Positions 40,913 through 51,735 are shown, counted from the stretch's first letter. The stretch is 64,000 bases of DNA from Yponomeuta sedellus (GCA_934045075.1 OW203732.1:7589001-7653000); one strand, 5' to 3'. Notes: generated by a model from the sequence alone, not told the origin. Translations and numbers: made by a program.

Positions 40913-41375
40913 TTTTTAATACAGTTGCGAAAAAATAAGCAATTAAAGAAAAATTATTTGGGAAATGGCGCCAACCGTAAAAAAATATAAGCAGAGATTT
41001 TTTTTCTTCAACCATTCTGGTAGGCAAAGGGAACTATGCCCATACAGCCAAGTCTTCAGTAGTTTTTTTTTTATTGATATAAAATGAAAATAAAATTTAA
41101 TGAGATGAAATGAAATGAAACCTAACTTAACTCATTCAATCAAATCATTAAATCTGATATTGAAACAAATTAGTAGGTCATAAAAACTTCTATGATTTTT
41201 TTTTAGTAAAAACTTGATGGTTGGTTTTACTTTTTATTAGAAATTATTTTGACAGTTGGGAAAGAAAACGCACGAGTGCGGGAAAGGTAAAAAAAAGCAC
41301 GAGTGTGTAATAGCCCACTTCCCGCACGCTATACGTCGCTGTAATACGCCACTTTTTGAGCAACTGTATTAAAAA
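40913..41375. mobile_element. Inverted-repeat element upstream of globin 2
   Basis: TTTTTAATACAGTTGC at the left and GCAACTGTATTAAAAA at the right, about 460 bp apart. Inside are CGCACGAGTGCGGG and GCACGAGTGTGTAATAGCCC. The right end is 545 bp from the globin 2 start codon. Class unresolved; related ends are common in Lepidoptera. Confidence 0.5.
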
Positions 41376-41868
41376 AGCATTTTTTTGGAACGACCTGCGT
41401 ACAAATCAACAAAAACAAATGTATTCCCAAGCGCTCTTGAGGATTATCGATTATTCTGGAGTATTACCGCGATACCGTCGACAGCATCGATGTTATCCAC
41501 GTGAAGTAGATTTCCCTCAATCCTTTATTGCTACTATATACTTAATAATATTTTTTCCTAACAAATTATCCCAACAAGGATTTAGTAGACTTCTTAGCGC
41601 GTCGATGGCAAGCCATCGTGGTGAAAGGATTTCCCAGTCAGCGTAAGGGACTCGCTGATTGTTGCCCAGGGTGCGCCAGACTTACGGGGCATTGCGTACG
41701 TGGTTCTGGGAGGCTTTTTTCAGTTACAGTTAAGTTACAGAGGCACAGTTAAGTTTTTCCCTTAAGGGGATCATTATACCTCACCTTCCCCCAAGTGTTT
41801 ACTTAGCGAAATTCTCAATTCAGAAACTGGCCCATAGTCCACTAAATAATCTCGTTGGCCCCGATTTA

Positions 41869-41874
41869 TCAGTT
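41869..41874 (+). promoter_or_regulatory. Initiator-like TCAGTT upstream of globin 2
   Basis: TCAGTT fits the arthropod initiator consensus TCAKTY, with the A at 41871 as candidate start site 49 nt before the ATG at 41920. No TATA box sits about 30 bp upstream. A leader beginning here would contain two tiny upstream ORFs (ATG at 41882, 8 codons; ATG at 41898, 4 codons). Confidence 0.4.
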
Positions 41875-41919
41875 AGTGAAAATGTCAGCACAATCACATG
41901 TTTTGTAAATAGACTGTTC

Positions 41920-42074
41920 ATGGGCAATTTATACACAAATATCTGTTGGGGCGGGGATCCGGATCAACTGAACGCTTTGTCAGGGCTCTCGCGGCGAGAC
42001 GTGTATATCATACAAAAGTCTTGGAAGCCCGTGTACAAAAAGAGCCTGGCTAATGGAGTCGAGCTGTTTAAAAG
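41920..42074 (+). CDS. Globin 2 coding exon 1
   Basis: ATG to AAA-AG, donor GTAAGT. Residues 1-51 and two bases of Arg52, with LSGLSRRDVYIIQKSW matching the globin 1 A-helix region. This ATG is chosen because the upstream ATGs (41882, 41898) hit stops within a few codons. Confidence 0.9.
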
Positions 42075-43530
42075 GTAAGTTAAATTTTATATACCAAAAA
42101 ACATAGAGTTAGAAGTTCAGTTTCCAATATCTTATCATGTACATGGTACATTTTGACAAACGTATAAACATCTGACTGTAAGCCTACCGATCTTAGCAAA
42201 TTTTAGAGTTTTTTTTCCGCTGCCTTTTTCTCCCCTACAATACGGCCCGAAGGCAGCGGGCTTACGTTTTACATTGTACATTGACATTCAGCAAACGGAA
42301 TGGAAATTATTTACGTTGAAATAAATTGAATTGAATTTTATAGAAAAACCAAGTTTTAGAAATCTTACAGTGTTAATTATAAAAAAGTCGATTCACTAAA
42401 ACATTTCTATCGTGGACTTTATATATAAATCAAACAGAATTTAACCACGTTTACCACCAAGTAGTTATATTTATTTTTAATGCACTAATCCATGCTAAGG
42501 ACAATTTTAAAAACCTCTTTAGAGGCTAAAAATTCCACCCATGCCGGGAGTCGCCCATTAGCTCAGTTGGAAAGACGGCTGACACGGATAGCCAGTGATC
42601 GCGGGTTCGAATCTCGGCATGGGTGGAATTTTTAGCCTCTTAATAGGTTTGTATAACACCAACGATGGTTTTTTAGCACTCCCCACCTCTATGCTGTGCT
42701 ATGCTTTTTCTATCGCCTAGATTTTTCCGGGCCGACTCCGAAGCTAAGGACTACTTCAAAATGCTTAGGAACGTGCGGGAATCGCAGTACTCAAATGTCG
42801 ACCAATTCCGCACGCATATCATCACCTTTATGACGTCACTCAACACGGTGATCAACTTTCTGAACGAGCCTGAAGAAGTGCGAGCCTTGTTGCATAAGAT
42901 TGGCTACTCACATAACATGAAGGGTATAGAGAAGAGACATTTTGGCGTTAGTAATAATTGTAACTAGCTGCTGCCCACGACTTCGTTCGCGAAGTAATTT
43001 AGATATGTATTTTTCCGGGATAGAAAGTAAAGCCTATGTACTATTACAGACTCTAAACTATCACTGTGCCGAATTTAATCCCAATCCGTCCAGCCGTACT
43101 GGCGTAATTGAGTAACAAACATCCATACATTCACACAAACTTTCCCATTTATAATATTAGTAAGACTAGCATTCCCGGCTGTTCTTGTCCTGTTAATTTG
43201 TACAAAGGATTTAATGTCCCGAGATAACTCATACATATAGATAAATGCGATAGATTCTTGGTAAAGATAGTATCTCAAAAACATAGGGTGGATTTCGTAG
43301 ACGCTCATTACAATAATGTAATATCAATGTCATGACGAATCCCTTTCCAGAAATTTAAAGAGGCGATAGAGAGGATGCTCACTGAAGATCTCATGTTCGA
43401 CCGAAAAACCATGGCATCCTGGAGTCGAGCCCTGAACTTCTGGTGGCAATGCCTCTACGAAAGGATTGACGAACGATATGCAAGAAAAAGTAAGAAACGG
43501 ACAAGGCCAAGTAATTCCAGGTTACTGTAG
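41920..43530 (+). CDS. Globin gene 2 (three coding exons; 186 aa)
   Basis: A tandem paralogue of globin 1. Exons: 41920-42074 (155 nt), 42721-42946 (226 nt) and 43351-43530 (180 nt), with the same two exon lengths and intron phases as globin 1. The chain aligns without gaps over residues 1-127: Trp35, Phe64 (CD1), His84 (E7, in FRTHIITFM) and His116 (F8, in IGYSHNMKG) fall at identical numbers. The C2 proline is replaced by Ser58 and the C-helix reads ADSEAKDYF. The C-terminus ends in a basic tail (ARKSKKRTRPSNSRLL) absent from globin 1. MGNLYTNICWGG keeps Gly2. It is likely functional: no stops, consensus splice sites and a polyadenylation signal. Whether both are expressed together cannot be judged from sequence. 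Confidence 0.92.
42471..42655 (+). mobile_element. tRNA-like SINE copy in globin 2 intron 1
   Basis: Inverted tail (TTTTAATGCACTAATCCATG), a short inverted core remnant (CCACCCATGCCGGGA), then a plus core at 42553-42625 of the second subfamily and its tail. The body is deleted. A- and B-box-like sequences remain, with substitutions (AAAGACGGCT, ATCTCGGC). Confidence 0.7.
42721..42946 (+). CDS. Globin 2 coding exon 2
   Basis: Acceptor TCGCCTAG, donor GTTAGT (non-standard at +3 but GT intact). Encodes CD1, E7 and F8 positions. The open frame runs only to 42967 past the donor. Confidence 0.9.
42963..43170 (+). repeat. RTE-like tail in globin 2 intron 2
   Basis: CTAGCTGCTGCCCACGACTT, TTTTCCGGGATAGAAAGTAA, AATCCGTCCAGCCGTACTGG, ACAAACATCCATACATTCAC: a well-known lepidopteran LINE 3' end pattern, inserted 16 bp after the donor. 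Confidence 0.65.
43351..43530 (+). CDS. Globin 2 coding exon 3
   Basis: Acceptor CCCTTTCCAG. Encodes KFKEAIERMLTEDLMFDRKT and MASWSRALNFWWQCLYERID, then the basic tail and TAG. It is 11 codons longer than globin 1 exon 3, all at the C-terminus. Confidence 0.9.
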   Translation, partial: KFKEAIERMLTEDLMFDRKTMASWSRALNFWWQCLYERIDERYARKSKKRTRPSNSRLL

Positions 43531-43570
43531 AGACACGTCGCCTTGCACTCAAAGTGGAGTACTTATCGTC

Positions 43571-43576
43571 AATAAA
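43571..43576 (+). terminator. Polyadenylation signal of globin 2
   Basis: AATAAA 41 nt after the stop codon, in TCGTCAATAAACATTTG. It gives a very short 3' UTR. No other AATAAA occurs in the next 60 bp. Confidence 0.55.
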
Positions 43577-43749
43577 CATTTGTTTAAAACTCGAAAATGC
43601 CGAATTCCCTTATTATTGCCGCATGCCAGGTGCTATTCCTTAGACTATTCCTATAAAGGTAACTGATAATAATGATCAAAAGAAATATAACACAAGATAA
43701 TAACGGTCTTGTTTATAGATTCCCATAAAGCACTGTTTAGGGTCAGGTT

Positions 43750-45550
43750 ATTTAATCTACTAGATGAAAACCCGGCTTCACTCGGGTGAAATGTGACTCA
43801 TAATACACATTTAGGTACATACAAAATGTAGGTAGATATTTCTGTAGTCATCGATTCTCAAGGAATATTAAAGGTGAGCAAGGCATAGATTCGTATAGCT
43901 TCGTTCATTGTGTTTAACAAATATAGTAAACAATCATAAAAAAAATTAAAACTGACTTCTGTACAGTAAAACCTGGCACTGGCTGAAAATCAGCGCTGAA
44001 GGCTTGCATCTGCGTATGCGGAATCGGTTGCCGTTTATAGCAGCAGTGACACGCCGTAACCTTTAGTGTTCTTTTTTTCATTTTATTTTAATGTTATTTA
44101 GTAATGTGTTTTAAGTTTGCTTTGTTATTGTGGCGTGTGCACTGTGGCTATAATAATGTTTTTTCTTCTTCTTCTTCAATATACCTAGGTATTGTAGAAG
44201 TATATCTTGAAGTCGCTGCCAAGTTCCAAACCAGCACATTCATTTTGGCCACCGACTCCATTATATCCTTATAGTGTACAGAAGTCAGTATTATTTTTTT
44301 ATTTAAAAAAATATATTTTACTATTTTTAGTGAATAGACAATGTGACTTTAATAATAAGGGACTAATAACCACAACAGTAAATTGTATGTAATTTGACTT
44401 AAATTCTGTCTTATAGGTGCAACGGAACCTGTAGCAAGCATTTCAACTTTAATTCCGGATTTCTAGGTGCAATAGTGCCCTAAACCTGGGTGTTCTGGAA
44501 CTGGTCGTCATCAGACTTCCAAATCTTCGGCTGTAAAAAGTGACAAAGAAATTAAATACATAAGTGAAAATGTCAAATTTCTATCTAGATAGAAGCTTAG
44601 AATGTCTCAAAAACGACATTCGAGCTAATAATCTTGAGTATCCGACTCTTAATATTCCTAGTGTAGCAAGAAGTAATGAAACTAAACATTTCAACTTTAA
44701 TTCCTGGTTTCTAGGTGCAACGGTGCCGGGTGTACTTGAGCTGGTCATCACCAGACTTCCGAATCTTCGGCTGTAGAAAGTGACAGTGAAATAAAATACT
44801 TAAGTGAAGACGGCATATTTCTGTCTATAATAGAAGCTTAGAACCTCTCAAGAAAGATATTCGAGCTGATGATCTTGGGCTGACTCTTAATATTCGTAGT
44901 GTAGCAAGTGAAAATTTATCAATATATTTTAACTTTAATCCAGGATTTCTAGGTGCAACGGTGCCCTAGAACTGGGTGTGCTTGAGCTGGTCATCATCAG
45001 ACTTCCAAATCTTCGGCTGTAGAAAGTGAGAGTTGAATTAAGTACTCAAGTGAAACCCCCATATTTCTATGTAGAATAGAAGCTTAGAACCCCTCAAGAC
45101 CGACATTCGAGCTGATGATCTTCGTAACAATGTCCACCACATACCAGAGAATGAATTACCGAATGAAAGTATTTGATGACCAAAGTGTTTGTAACATCAA
45201 AACTTAACTTTTTTTGCCTTAAAATTTCAAGTTCTCAATTTCCATCTCTGAAAGTCTTCATCAGAACATCACCAGATAGACCTGGGACAATTTTTACGCT
45301 ATATTTTCATATGCATATTACTAATGGATGGGCCTTATTTGCTGCTGTTCATTGAAGAGTTTGCTTCTCCATCTCTGAAAGTCTTCATCTGATCTTCACC
45401 AAATTAAAATGGGACCAATGGGACGCTACACCTAGTCGAACAAAAAACAATTATCCAAATCGTTTAAGATTTGACAAACATATGCGAAAACATAGTAAAA
45501 AACGCGTCGAATTGATAACCTGTTCCTTTCTCAAAGTCGTTTAAAAAGTG
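43750..45550 (+). repeat. Repeat-rich stretch with a 240-bp tandem block
   Basis: 43760-43900 looks like a LINE tail (AAACCCGGCTTCACTCGGGT). 44410-45120 holds about 2.7 copies of a 238-248-bp unit (CTAGGTGCAA at 44463, 44711 and 44949; each followed by GACTTCC(A/G)AATCTTCGGC then TGTA and AGTGA). 45215-45545 is the second copy of the repeat at 7500-7830. The 60-70-codon open frames here are not genes. Confidence 0.65.
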
Positions 45551-46139
45551 TCAAACATTTCGCGAAATGTCAAAGACTGAAGAAAAGTATTTAATAAGTT
45601 TCCACGCAGAACAATTAGATGTTTCCAGCAGGACGTTTCTTTTTACAGTCACATGAGACAATATTTTTTTGACGCGACGCACGCGATGTGTTGTTTGGCG
45701 AGGCGTATCTAAGATGGCGATTGCGGTTTGTTTGTCAGTGCAATTTACAATTATTACGAAATTCTCCATAATCCTAATTTTACGGATATATGTTGTCGAC
45801 TCGAAATCAATATTTTTTATGTTTTGTTATTCATGCAAGGTTTCGATCGAGTCTACCGTACCCCTTGACGAATTTATTAATATAGATGGTTACGTTGTTT
45901 CTTTGAAAAATCTCCACCACAGACTATTTTAATCAGCGTTTTTAGAGTGTCATAAGAAAGCGTGTTTTTATAAGTAAGGCCGTAAGAGTTTCGATTATTT
46001 AGTTAATTCGACAACGTTTCAGTTGAATAGAGTAGTTAATAATAATAACTGTGAGATTCAGAACTGTTATTTCTACTGAAAATTGCCCACATCGTCACAC
46101 ATTGTTTCTCTGCCGCCTATACCAGCCGTTCCTAATCAG

Positions 46140-46555
46140 CGAAATGTCGAACCTCTTTACAATACTCTGTATTATTTTTAGCCTTTAGATAGGTTTTGCC
46201 TCTAAATTATCCTCAGCACGGGTTAGTGCAATAAAAAGAATATAATCATGTGGGTACAGTGATTTCATTCCGATGTAAAACCTAACTGCGAAGTAGGTTC
46301 TCTTGGCTGCAAGTGATGCAAATTACTTCAGCCAGATGTCGCTGCCTGTAAATAATACAGAAAATATTGTAATGAGGTTCGAAATTTCGCTGATGCCGGT
46401 ACTTGCCCATTAGCTCAGTTGGGAGAGCGCTGACACGGTTAGCCAGAGGTCGCGGATTCGAGTCCCGGCATAGGTGGAATTTTGAGCCTATAAATAGGTT
46501 TTTAAAATTGTCCTTAGTACGGATTAGTGCAATAAAAAGAATATAATGATATGGT
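46140..46555 (+). mobile_element. tRNA-like SINE copy
   Basis: A rearranged inverted piece (AATCAGCGAAATGTCGAACC) precedes the tail (CACGGGTTAGTGCAATAAAA), a full body and a plus core at 46405-46476 with TTAGCTCAGTTGG and a weakened B box (GGATTCGAGTCC), followed by the tail again (CGGATTAGTGCAATAAAAAG). Older than the 20-kb array by its substitutions. Confidence 0.7.
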
Positions 46556-47221
46556 AAATAGTAAAAAACGTGCAAGTTAATATAAAATGAATTTAAACTA
46601 CACTACAGTACAGAGAACGTGTCCTTAAAGGCTCGTAAATTGCTGGTAGCATACTTAAAGAAGACTTATTTTATAGTAAATACCTATCCGTAAAACTGTA
46701 GACCAAACCATTCATTTTAAAAACCACAAGTTATAGTTGGAAACCCCTTTTTAAAGTACATTTAAATATAACCCTAATTCTAGTTTGTGTGCACAACTTC
46801 ATCCCAGTCTGTTGTTGATTCGTGATATGGTTTTAAACCTCAGATTTGAAGTAAAATTTTCATGTTTTAAGCGATTTTTCCTCCTCCTCTGTACCAGTTA
46901 CGATGCCAGTCGAAGGGTTCATGATGGCTAGAAACGCCATAGTTAAATTTCAGAAAAGAATATTTTTCATATTTGAGATCTTTGTACCTTAAGCGCTCTA
47001 ATCGTAATTATCGGAAATTTTGCAGTTGTAGACTTAGCTGGTGATTGGTAGACTATAGAAGTGGATAGGTGATCTAACCTCAAATCAAAAAATACAAGAA
47101 GACTGCTGCATTTTAACTAATAAATAATCGCGATTTTACGGATTAATGAAATGAAATGAATATACTTTATTGCACACCAGGAATTACAATTTAGAAAATA
47201 AGAAGATACAGATGTATATCA

Positions 47222-48436
47222 GTCATTTAAGGAGAACCTTGAGACGGATGGTGGAGAAGCTCTTGGCTTTTTTCTGTGCGTTCGTAGACCTGGAGAAGGC
47301 TTATGATAGAGTTGTGAGGAATTACTTGTGGCCGGCACTGTCTATGTATGGGGTGGACAGCATCTTGCTGCGAGCTCTGAAGTCTCTCTATGAAGACTCC
47401 AGTGCTTGCGTTAGAATTAATGGGGCGTATACGGACTGGTTTAGCATCCGCAAGGGTGTGAGACAGGGATGTGTCGCATCCCCGTGGTTGTTCAATTTAT
47501 TCATGGAGAGTTGCCTGACTGATTTGAAATAGAATGACTGTGGGATAAGGATGGGTGAGCTCCTTGTGAAATGCTTGTTATACGCCGATGATCAAGTTGT
47601 GTTTGCATCGTCGGTCGAAAAAATGCAGACACAAGTCACAGTAATGGATGAGGCATTTAAAAGGAAAGGAATGAACATTAATGTGAGTAAGACGAAAGTA
47701 CTGGTCTTTAAAAATGATGATGAAATTACTGAGTACAAGATAACGATTAGAGGCAAGAGTGGAACAAGTAAAATAATTTTTCTATTTGGGGAGCCTGTTT
47801 ACGAGGGATGGAAAGTGTGAAGGTGATATAGAAAGAAGATTAAAAGCAGGAAATTGTGTAAACGGTGCCTTGCACCCCATTTTGTGCAACCGAAACATCT
47901 CCAAAAGAGCTAGATTGGCTATGCATAATGGTGTACTGGCCCCAACACTTATGTATGGTAGCGATACTTGGGTATGGCAAAAGAAGCAAGAAAGTAGAAT
48001 TAATGCAGTAGAAATGAGGTCCTTGAGAAGTATGTGTAGTGTTACTTCAAATGACAGGATACGCAATAGTCTGATTAGAGAACGTTGTAGACTGAAAGAG
48101 GATATAGTGACTAGATTTGAGAAAGGAATGTTGCGTTGGTTTGGGCATGTGAAGAGGATGAAGGAAGAAAGACTGACGAAACAAATATATATTGCGAATG
48201 TGATTGGAAGGGCTGGTAAGGGACGTCCCAGGCGGACATACATCGACCAAATAGGGGATGTATTAGCAAAGGGGAAGATAAAAAGTACCCGGAACCGGCG
48301 TGCGTGCATGCAACGACTTATGAACGTTGATGAAGCGAAGGTCAGAATCGTGGCAAGTGGTAGTCCCTGGTCTCTGCCTACCCCTCTGGGATACAGGCGT
48401 GAGGTTATGTATGTATGTCATTTAAGCTCAGGCTAG
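47222..48436 (+). pseudogene. Non-LTR retrotransposon reverse transcriptase, 5'-truncated and broken
   Basis: Reverse transcriptase motifs in order: FVDLEKAYDRV (motif A), GVRQGCVASPWLFNLF (motif B) and LLYADDQVVFAS (motif C with the YADD catalytic pair), then a C-terminal RRLKAGNCVNGALHPI, MLRWFGHVKRM and GRAGKGRPRRTYIDQI region. A TAG at 47530-47532 interrupts the frame, which continues at 47551; an indel near 47775 shifts it into the frame that ends at 48436. No endonuclease domain is present. The end matches the tails at 2785 and 4660. It abuts an ATTTCTTCCAG-family fragment at 47155-47220. RTE-like by feel, but the clade is not certain. Confidence 0.85.
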
Positions 48437-49276
48437 GGGAGCACAAGGTCACGATCAAAGTTTTATACCATTATCGGTTCCCGCCGTCTTCTTTACTTAA
48501 TCTCGTAAAGCGAGATGCCACTACCCGAGAGAGGGATAAAACTGCCTGTGTAAAACTAAATCTTGACCTTGTGCTCCCTTAACAGCTAGGTGTACAACAA
48601 TCGCGAAACAAAAAAAATACAAGGTGGTAATTGAGGTAGTATTTACGCGCGTCTCCAAAGATTGTCAGGATGTTTTCCATCCGACTCGTTACATTTCCAG
48701 CCACGTAGGTAGGTGAAGAGTGTGGAACGTGGGGCAACCTTGAAGCTGCGACGGAGGCCCGGGGCCCGGCCTGCATTATTCAGGTGCCTGCATATTTAAA
48801 CGTGCCACGTCGCGCACCTCCGTCTCAGTACAGACAACCCCCGCACGCACTCTGGAGTGGTCCCATTTTAATTTAGGATTTTATGTATACTGTACGTCCA
48901 TTGCAAGCACAGGCCTTCTCTCAGAGAGAGTATAATGAGCTTAATCATCACACGAGCCTAACGCGGATTGGCATTTCCAGCGTTGAGGTTTGTTTATAAC
49001 TCGGACGTTCAGGCTCCTTACGATGTTTTCCTTCGCCGGTAACGAGTAACCGAGTGAGCATTTTTAATTATTAGTTACATATATTTAACTGGTCTAATCG
49101 CGTTTATTAGGCAAAACCTTCTACCTAACAAATAAACACGATCAGACCTGGAAGAAATACTATTTTTAATAATTGTAAAATAATTATGTAATGATGAAAT
49201 ACCTTTGACGCCCCAACACGGCTAAAGGGTTGATTGTATGAGCGTGAAAAAAATCAGGGCAGTAGCAGATATTAAC
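48437..49276. other. Intergenic, repeat fragments only
   Basis: 48440-48580 contains AAGGTCACGATCAAAG and, inverted, TCTTGACCTTGTGCTCCCTT: a loose inverted pair around GCTCAGGCTAGGGGAGCACA. 48895-48970 is a fragment of the GAGAGAG / TAATCATCACACGAG SINE family. No gene. Confidence 0.45.
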
Positions 49277-49290
49277 TTAAAAGGAAACTA

Positions 49291-49443
49291 CGTAATACAG
49301 AGAATATTGTAAAGAAGTTCGAAATTTAACTGATTCCGGTGAGTCGCCCATTAGCTCAGTTGGAAAGAGCGCTGGCACGGATAGCCAGAGGTCGCGGGTT
49401 CGAATCCCGGCATCGGTGGAATTTTTAGCCTCTAAATAGGTTT
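49291..49443 (+). mobile_element. tRNA-like SINE copy with 14-bp target duplication
   Basis: Flanked by TTAAAAGGAAACTA at 49277-49290 and 49444-49457. Contains only the end of the body, a plus core (49346-49418, second subfamily) and the tail to AAATAGG. The left truncation with intact TSD fits 5' truncation during target-primed insertion in plus orientation. Confidence 0.85.
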
Positions 49444-49474
49444 TTAAAAGGAAACTATCAAGGCTTAAGCCAGG

Positions 49475-49627
49475 TTTTCACGGTCTCAGTGCGCTCGGCC
49501 CGAGTGCGCCATCCGAGTAAACTGCTTCTGACTGGCTATTTTGGTGTTGTCAAGAAAAACCGTCCAATCAGTAGCATTAGTTTACTCGGATAGCGCACTC
49601 GGTCCGAGCGTACTAAGACCGTGAAAA
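49475..49627. mobile_element. Palindromic MITE
   Basis: TTTTCACGGTCTCAGTGCGC ... CGAGTAAACT at the left pairs with AGTTTACTCGGATAGCGCAC ... GTGAAAA at the right, about 49-bp imperfect arms around a 50-bp centre. No clear target duplication. It sits 18 bp after the SINE copy. Confidence 0.75.
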
Positions 49628-50001
49628 GTAATTCACGACCAAGTTATAAAAGGAAAACTTCCTTCATATTCCAATGAAAATTACTTTGTTAGTCCTCCGA
49701 TGCAGTAAAAACCAGTCCCTATTAAAACTCGACACTGTAGCCGGACACGCACATGGCCGTTTTTTTCAGAGAAAAATTGTACGTCGAAAACTAGTCTTAT
49801 CTATCAGACAAGTAAATGAAAATAGGTTTGAAATGTACGGAATTCAGGCGCCGCGCCGCTGCCGCAATAACATAACATAGCATAGCATAACATAGGCACT
49901 TACAGTTTATGCACATTCATAAATTGTGCTTAAATTTTCGAGAGTGAGACCCTCGTTACTTATCGGGGACAAAGGGAAACGACCCTCGCAATCCGGCATT
50001 A

Positions 50002-50819
50002 GGCTCCAGACACACTGACGCAAAATTGTGTCGAAGAGAAGCGTCAGATTCTATGTGTGACCATCCACCTCTATTCATAAGCGTCAATTTTGTTTGATAT
50101 CAGGCGCAATGTCAGAGGTGTGATCACGTAAGTTCTCCATTTAAGAATCAAGTTCTTATGGAGTTATCCGATTAGCCTGCTCCGTCTTGTCAGATTTATA
50201 GCAATTTACATGGAGTTTAACAAAAACAGAAGACATTTTAAAAGGTAATATAGGGTCCATCCCCTTATATCGGATTGATTTTGGAACTTTTGATGAGTTG
50301 TTGTCATTTGTGGAATTCGCTATTGTCAACGCGGATTAAAGTCCGCCATGTGCGTGGCTTCGCCTAGTCACACGAGTTCTATTTTTTTCGAGGAATCCCC
50401 AGTCCCCAGTACTTTCATCCGGTCCGCTCTCTGCAAGTCCTCGGTTATTCGGGGTAGTTTTTGTACGTTTAATCCCTCGTTTGCGTTACTCGATACAGTT
50501 GTGAGCGATCTATTGTAGCGGATAAAAAAGTCCGCGGACAAAAATCCCTCGTCTGCGAGAGGTAACATATTTTGACACTATGGAGTCTTCTCAATGCTTA
50601 ACCCGATAGAGTAGAAATACAAAGGCAGGGGCTGAGGTTCGCGTAGATGCGCTTGAGTTCGTGCGGATGCGCGCGCACTAGTCCGAATCGTCTGTTCGCA
50701 TACCATGCGTGTTTTTTTTATCTTGATAGAAATAACCAAATTACCATGTCAAAATAGCGGTCAATATGATATGTACATTTTTACATTGACGCTTCGACTT
50801 TGTCAGTGTGCCTCGACCC
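50002..50819. mobile_element. Probable PIF/Harbinger-type MITE (TTA target duplication)
   Basis: 818 bp. Ends GGCTCCAGACACACTGAC and, on the other strand, GGGTCGAGGCACACTGAC; both arms continue into a TCGAAG-xx-GCGTCA block. TTA lies outside each end (49999-50001; 50820-50822). No transposase. Confidence 0.6.
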
Positions 50820-51112
50820 TTACCTTATTTACCTGGAAAAGGCAGACAGGCCCTTTGTGAGGAGTAGCTCACTCCGATCGCAGTCCACGAATCCCGCCGG
50901 ACGCATGATAACATCTGCCTGGGACTAGGACTGGTTGGCTGAAAGAAAGATTACATTATTAGATACGTTTGAACATTTCAAAATAGACATTCAAAATAGT
51001 CGTAAAAGAAAATACATACCTTTGAGTTAGTTTTAAGACAGCTTAATTTTCTGAAAGATCAAGGGTTCGGCTAAAAGGAGAGAAATGATAAGACAAATTC
51101 TTTTTTTGTATT

Positions 51113-51118
51113 TTTATT
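51113..51118 (-). terminator. gw: Candidate distal polyadenylation signal of gw
   Basis: AATAAA on the minus strand, followed by an A-rich then U/G-containing stretch. Just below it, from about 51080 down, repeat-like sequence resumes. The signal is common in AT-rich DNA, so the assignment is tentative. Confidence 0.35.
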
Positions 51119-51670
51119 ATTTTTTTTTTTACAATTAATCAGATATTATATATAACATACATATCAAACCAGCCGAAGTATGGCTAAACCCATTTATTAT
51201 CTAAACTTACGAACAATACAAGAAATTGATACATCTCAAATTCACTTACGTTAAATATAATAGATATAGTATTATAATTATATGCATCATTTCTACATAT
51301 AATTCTACAACCTACCTACTTAATCATAATCTAAGTTTTGCATAAATTCAAAGTAAATATGCCCAAAAGAAATATTGTTGAACTATGAATATATAACTTT
51401 TTGGCAATTAATTGAGTATCATTTCTGTGCATAGCAAAATTAATTTTCTTTAACATGTAACTTAGATCTTATTTATAAAGAGGCCACAATTATAACATGC
51501 GTTTCTGTCGTCAGTTCGATTACATAGGGACTTTTGTTTTAACATTATTATTGCCTATACTATATAACGTTACTCTTATGAAATGTAAGAAAAATATCCT
51601 TACGCATTAATAACTGAATTAGTCTAGTAGTGCTGTGCAGTGACGAGCAAGTCGACGGTGCGTCGCGGGC

Positions 51671-51735
51671 GAGCGCGCCCGAGTGCTCCCGAGCGAACCC
51701 GAGCGGTCCCGAGCGTGCCCGAGCGCGCCCGAGCC
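51671..51735. repeat. 10-bp GC-rich tandem repeat
   Basis: Six and a half units of GAGCGNNCCC (GAGCGCGCCC, GAGTGCTCCC, GAGCGAACCC, GAGCGGTCCC, GAGCGTGCCC, GAGCGCGCCC), exact 10-bp spacing, in an otherwise AT-rich putative 3' UTR. Confidence 0.9.
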
